A stretch of 64,000 nucleotides of DNA, taken from positions 22,895,716-22,959,715 of the forward strand of contig BSYO01000003.1 of NCBI GenBank assembly GCA_033239525.1, in the 5' to 3' direction. Positions 59,166 through 64,000 of this stretch are shown here, in pieces. A program made the position numbers and the translations under genes. A model generated the notes under the pieces. The model was not told the DNA's origin and did no database searches. It saw only the letters and a list, made by a program, of their open reading frames with translations. Source of the stretch: Nepenthes gracilis (Eukaryota > Streptophyta > Magnoliopsida > Caryophyllales > Nepenthaceae). The first letter of the stretch is position 1; each line of letters begins with the position of its first letter.

Positions 59166-59340
59166 TACTGAGCGGATGAAAATCCATCCGACTTAGGAGC
59201 AGTTTAGGTCGTATAACCCTGCATATAGGCATACATGCATATGGAATAGAAAAAGAAAGAAGAGACAACACTGTGGCAATGAAAAAATATTCTTTTACTA
59301 ATAATAAACATTATGTACATTTATAAGCATACACATGGAC

Positions 59341-62300
59341 AACTTACCCGTGCCCATACTGGAAGTAGCGCTTGAGGTGAATTGCATTCCACGTCCATGG
59401 AACCAACTTGCCATTCTGAGAATGGAGTTTATATGCTCCACTCCACAGAACAGTTGAGACTAGAAAAAGGCCTTCCCAATTCAAAGAAAGTTTATTTTGG
59501 TTGGTGGTCTTTCCCGTAACCTTGATACTTCGCAATACCAAATCCCCAACTTCGTATTACCACTCTTTTACCTTCTTGTCATAATAGCGATTGACTCATT
59601 GTTGGTAGGCTACTGTCCGTATCCTGGCAGCGTCGCAGGTTTCCTCTAATAAGTCTAGGTGTTCCTGGATTTTTTGGGAGCTACCTTGTGGGTCGAAGGA
59701 TTTAACCCTAAGACTTGAAAACCTAATCTCTACTGGAATTACTGCTTTAGTCCCGTTGTAGAGTTTTAAGGGCGTGTCGCGAGTCAATTCCTTTGGAGTC
59801 GTCTGGTAATACCATAGGACGGAGGGTAGCTTGTGGACCCAAGAGCCCCAGCGTCCTCCAGTGTGGTCTTCAGACCGTAGAATCGGGTGTGGTTTGTAAC
59901 CTTCACCTATCTATTGGCTTACGGGTACGCCACCAAAGTGTGGACCAATCTAATGCCTAGATTTGCACAATACTTGGTGAAGCATTTTCTAGAGAATTGG
60001 GTTCTATTGTCAGTCACGATGACCTCAGGAACACCAAATCTGCCGACTATGCTTTGGCGGACGAACTCTAAGGTGTTGTGCTCTGTGATCCTGGCTATTG
60101 GGGTAGTTTCGACTCACTTGGTGAAGTAGTTGATATCCGCGCTGATGAAATTCCTTTGCATAGTTGCAATGGAAAATGGGCCAAGAAGATCGAACCCCTA
60201 TTGCGCAAAAGGCCAAGGAGCTTAAAGAGATATTAATTTTGCGAGCAATTGGTGGTGCAGATTTCCGTGAAGCCGGCAATTCTCACATTTCTTCATGAAT
60301 TCAAGGGCAACTCTTTTCATTGTCGGCCAGTAGTAACCCTGACGCATGATCTTGAATGTTAGGCTTTTGCTGTCGATGTATGATTCGCATATCCCAAGGT
60401 GGACTTCGCTCATGGTGTAATCTGCCTCTTCAGGATTAAGCACCGGATGTACGAAGTCAAGTAGCCATGGCGATACAGCCGTCTATCGACTAGGGTGTAC
60501 TAGTCAGCCATTTTTTTGATCCGTTTGGTTTCTTCTGCATTGTCTGGTAGTGCTCAATCTACCATGTATCTCTGGTAAGGCGTCATCTAGCTTTCCATGT
60601 CAGAGATTTGTATGAATTTCTGTTCCTCCGTGCTGGGAGTGCTCAGGATTTTCAACATGTCCCTCGAGTACTATTTTGGATTTTTGGGCGCTGCTACCTT
60701 AGCAAGTTGGTCGCCTTCCAGTTCTCGGTTCTGGAAACGTAGACCAAGGTCACCTTATCAAATCTCCAAGTGGCGTGCTTCGCCTTAGCCAAGTGAGGGT
60801 TGCACGCCTCGAAATTCTCATTAACCTGGTTGACGACCAGCTCAGAGTCGTTGTAAATGGTCAGTCATTTGGTTGAGTACTCTTTAGCTAGTCTTAACCC
60901 GACCAATAGGATTTCATACTCGGCAACATTGTTAGTAGCCGGGAAGTCAAGTTGAAGGGAGTACTTCACCTCAAACCCATAAGGAGACCTCAAGACCACT
61001 TCGACACTACTACCTGAGTCCGTAGATGATTCGTCTACATTGAGAACCCACTCTGGCTCTTCCCTATGCCATTCTGCGTCATCAGCGGGCTGTTCATCTC
61101 GAATTGGTGTCGTAGTCTCGACGATAAAATTGGCCAGAGCCTGCCCTTTGATGGTTAGTCTTTGTCAAAATTCAACGTCAAACTCTCTTAATTCGATAGC
61201 CCACTTTATTAGTCATCTAGAAATGTCAGGTTTCTGGAGAATACTCTTTAGAGGTTGATCGGTCAGAATTACCATGCGATGAGTTTGGAAGTATGGTCTT
61301 AGCTTTTGGGTGGAGAAGACAAGTGCTAAGGCTAACTTTTATGCGCGTGGGTAGCGTATCTCATCGTCGGTCAATATCTTGCTCACATAGTAGACCAGCC
61401 GTTGAGAGTCGGAGTTCTAGCGGATGAGGACGGAGCTAAGGGCCACCTTCGACACTGTCAGGTAGAGGTATAGCTCCTCTCCGTCCTTAGGCGACGTCAG
61501 CAACGGTGGATTGGCTAAGTACTGCTTCAATTCGTCGAATGTTGCCTAACATTCTACTGTCCACTGGAATCTGTTCACTTTCGTCCCCCTTAGAATCTTA
61601 AAGAAAGGTTGGTACTTGTTCCCGGCTTAGTCAAGAAGTGGGACAAGGCTGCCAGTCATCCAGGTTAGCCGCTAGACATCTTTGACACTCTGTGGCAAAG
61701 TCATGTTTGTGAGGGCCTTGATTTTCTTTGGGTTTGCCTTGATCCCTCACTGAGAGACGATGAAACCAAAGAACTTTCCTGATGACATTTCGAAAATCTA
61801 CTTTGAAGGATTTAACTTCATTTGGTGCATGCGGAGTACCTCGAAGGTCTCAACCAAGTCGTGAATATGGTCATTTGTGGTCTCGCTCTTGATGAGCATG
61901 TCGTCAATATACACCTCCATATTGCAGCCGATCTACTTCTCAAATATCTTATTCACGAGCCGTTGGTAAGTGGTACCCACGTTCTTCAAATCATAGGACA
62001 TCACCTTATAGCAATAAGTGCCTTGGTCCGTTATGAATAAGGTGTGCTCCTCGTCCTCTTGGCTCATCCGGATCTAGTTGTAGTCCGAGTATGCGTCTAT
62101 GAAGCTCATCAGCTCGTGTCTAGATGTTGAGTCCACCAATAGGTCAATCCTGGGCAGGTTTTGGGAAGCTATCCTTTGGGCAGGTTTTGTTAACATTGGT
62201 AAAGTCGACGCACATTTGTCATTTTTCGTTACTTTTCTTTAACAGGACGACGTTGGAGAGCCAATCCAGATATTGAATTTCTCTGATGATGTCGGCGTCT

Positions 62301-63479
62301 AGCAGCTTCTTTACTTCCTCCTGGATGGCGAAGATTTTCTCCACGGAGTGGTTCCTCTACTTCTGTGTAATGGGCCTGCGGTCATGATCGAGGTCCAACT
62401 TATGGACTATTACTCCAGCCGGAATCCCAAGCATGTCAGCGGGAGTCTACGCGAAGACGTCAGCATTCTATCGTAAGAATGCGATCAGCTCATTGCGCAG
62501 TGTCCCGGTGAGTGAGCCTCTGATCTACACACACCTCTTCGAGTCCTCCAGATTCAGTGGGATTAGATCGGTAGCCTCACTAGACTGCGCTTGCTGCAAA
62601 GTTACTTCATCTCGATGGTCAAGTTCTCTTGCCATCTTGGTGGTGCCACTCGATGCGATCTGGGACATGTAATATGTTCGCCCAATAACTTGGTCACCTA
62701 GCACTTCGCCTATACTGTAGGTTATTGGGAACTTCATCTTCAGGTATGGTATTGGCGTGACGACTTCGAACGTTATTAGGCACGAGCGTCCTAGTATAGC
62801 GTTGTACACGAAAATTAACGACCAAGAATGTGAGTGTATGACTTGCCGTTCTTTTGGAGTTGAGGCAGATTTTCAACTTCATCCCTTTTCTAGCATGGCA
62901 AGTAGTTGGTCGGCTACTGCCACCAGTAGATCTAACGATCTTGGAGGCTCCCTCCTGAGCCTGATGCTTGATCACCGCCTGAGAGTACCGAGGATTCCTT
63001 CGTTCAAGTCTCTCCTCCGGAGTCCTACTACCCAAATGTCCTTCGAGTCTTAAATGGCTTTGGGAATGTCCTTCAAGCCTTGAATGACTTTGGGCATGTG
63101 AGGCCTCCAGAGTTTGAGTGTTGCCCGATCTCCTGGCCTTCTTTGATGGTTTCTTCTTCTTCTGGTCTCCTCTCAGGGAGGCGGAGTAGGGGCTGTTGTG
63201 GGAGGAGCCACTTGCTTCATATTTTCTTGGTGGGCTCAGAGCATTTGAAGCGTTTGATTCATATTGCGCATCTGTTCCGTTAGGTTCTAAAAAAATTGAA
63301 TGGGTACTCCGCTGACCACCCCCGTTGACTAGATTACCAGTAGAGTGGTCTCGGTCAAGTGTGGTCGTGTCTCTAGCGGGACCGCTAGCTTGCGCTCTGG
63401 TTTCACCATTCTGACTGATGGAAGGTGAAACTGAGAGAGATCGTGGAGAAAAGTGGTTGGCTTGTTGTAAGCTTCCCAT
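59341..63479 (-). pseudogene. Ty3/gypsy Tat-type gag-pol, disabled
   Basis: Minus-strand reading order is as follows. Gag N-terminus: MGSLQQANHFSPRSLSVSPS at 63479, with a basic KKKKPSKKARR stretch. The rest of gag and the zinc knuckle appear deleted, because the protease-end motif YNAILGRSCLITFEVVTPI follows within 700 bases (62807). Reverse transcriptase: YIDDM at 61911-61897. RNase H: DFPATNNVAEYEILLVGLRLAKEY near 60950-60880. Integrase zinc region: MSEVHLGICESYIDSK...GYYWPTMKR...KKCENC (60411-60270), with the second histidine replaced. Integrase C-terminus: YNGTKAVIPVEI, LLEETCDAARIRTVAYQQ, NWEGLFLV and WNAIHLKRYFQ, ending at 59344. Many stops and frameshifts are present. Confidence 0.85.
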
Positions 63480-63491
63480 AGACGGCACTAA
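63474..63491 (-). other. Primer-binding site of element Z
   Basis: On the minus strand TTAGTGCCGTCTATGGGA directly follows the LTR end ...CTACCA. It resembles the TGGCGCCGTCTGTGGGA site common in Tat/Athila-type elements. This fixes the element's orientation. Confidence 0.65.
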
Positions 63492-64000
63492 TGGTAGCGT
63501 TTTGGATCCAAATTTTAAATAGATTCGGGTCAAATCGATCGTCTGAATTCGACTTCGTCCACTGAGTCTGGATCCTATATATCACAACTATGAACAAGAG
63601 GTTAGGTATTGGCGGAGGTTATCCCATCGAAAATATTCTGATACTTAAGTCAGTAAGCAGTTTTCGAATTAAGACGGTAGAAGTAAAGGATGTAAGAAAA
63701 ATGCAGAGAGTGCTTATGAAAGAAGAGTGCTCTCGTTGAGAGAGGCTTTGGCGGCTCGTGAGGAGCGTTGACTCTAAGCACTGTGTTTGCTAGGAACGTA
63801 GTGGGAAAGAGAGAGAGCGTTCGTATTTTGAAAGTATGTGAGCTTTTCAGTATAAAGCTTTTTGTGGGTAAATGAGAGCGTGCCTTGGAGTGAGGACTCC
63901 ATGGCCTTTTATAGTTACTGTGCCAGGTGGCCTTCCTTGTGAAGAGGGGCTTGATTCCCGCGCTTTGTTAGGATTGCTGTCTTTTTTGGCGTGGGGCCCT
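63492..64000 (-). repeat. 5' LTR of element Z, cut by the window end
   Basis: On the plus strand it begins TGGTAGCGTTTTGGATCC and matches the split left LTR up to the window end. GGCCTTTTATAG at about 63902-63913 is the reverse complement of the LTR's TATA region (CTATAAAAGGCC). About 450 bases should lie beyond 64000. Confidence 0.85.

Larger units (their letters stand above)
52449..64000 (-). mobile_element. Ty3/gypsy Tat-like element Z, minus strand, runs off the window
   Basis: The left (3') LTR is 52449-55907, split by a later insertion. The right (5') LTR starts at 63492 and continues past 64000. Between them, on the minus strand, are gag N-terminus, protease, reverse transcriptase, RNase H and integrase (63479 to 59341). 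On the plus strand between pol and the 3' LTR is a separate ORF (56611-58550). An antisense ORF in that place is characteristic of Retand/RIRE2-like members of the Tat lineage. Two minisatellites lie in the non-pol part. Stops and deletions make it inactive. Confidence 0.88.

Noticed and set aside
62694..63533. 279-codon minus-strand frame as a full gag protein
   Set aside because: Only the N-terminal part is gag-like; the last part is the wrong frame of the protease region, so a deletion or frameshift is present.

Overview
The window is nuclear DNA of a flowering plant, most likely a eudicot. It is AT-rich, has spliced genes with GT..AG introns, and is dominated by nested LTR retrotransposons. 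Only three host genes look intact: a BET1-like Golgi SNARE at the left edge (exons 769-2601, first exon outside the window), a small secreted peptide precursor (7325-7666), and a group IId WRKY transcription factor (46420-51333) whose second intron is inflated by repeats. A decayed GTD-binding (DUF593/myosin-binding) pseudogene lies at 25790-26610 on the minus strand.

Retroelements were delimited by TG..CA ends, primer-binding sites and short target duplications read directly from the sequence. From left to right they are: solo LTR of family Y (8842-9496, TSD CCATT); a short non-autonomous element at 10106-14051 (TSD CATAC) carrying a retroviral-type protease remnant and an intronless fragment of a PHT4/ANTR anion transporter; a minus-strand solo LTR of family X (14594-17420, TSD AATAT) with a nested minus-strand family Y solo LTR (16166-16949); a 2.2 kb solo LTR (18604-20791, TSD CTTAG); a gutted minus-strand copia element V (20895-25616, TSD GCAAC/GTAAC); and a plus-strand family X LTR (28253-36818) that contains a complete but dead copia element of family Y (28553-33987, TSD GAGGG) and a tandem TRIM-like array (34761-35731).

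Further right are a family Z solo LTR upstream of the WRKY gene (43944-44947), a solo LTR inside the WRKY intron (49300-50951), and a minus-strand Ty3/gypsy Tat-like element Z (52449 to beyond the window end). Element Z carries the lineage's extra antisense ORF, here with a predicted intron and a polyadenylation signal, and its left LTR is split by a 2.5 kb solo LTR.

The picture is a gene-poor region shaped by repeated nesting and LTR-LTR recombination. The points most worth following are the captured transporter cDNA, the antisense transcription unit of element Z, the W-box-rich LTRs near a WRKY gene, and the TRIM array whose LTRs carry an snRNA-type upstream element and TATA box. No RNA gene, CRISPR array or bacterial-type operon was found.
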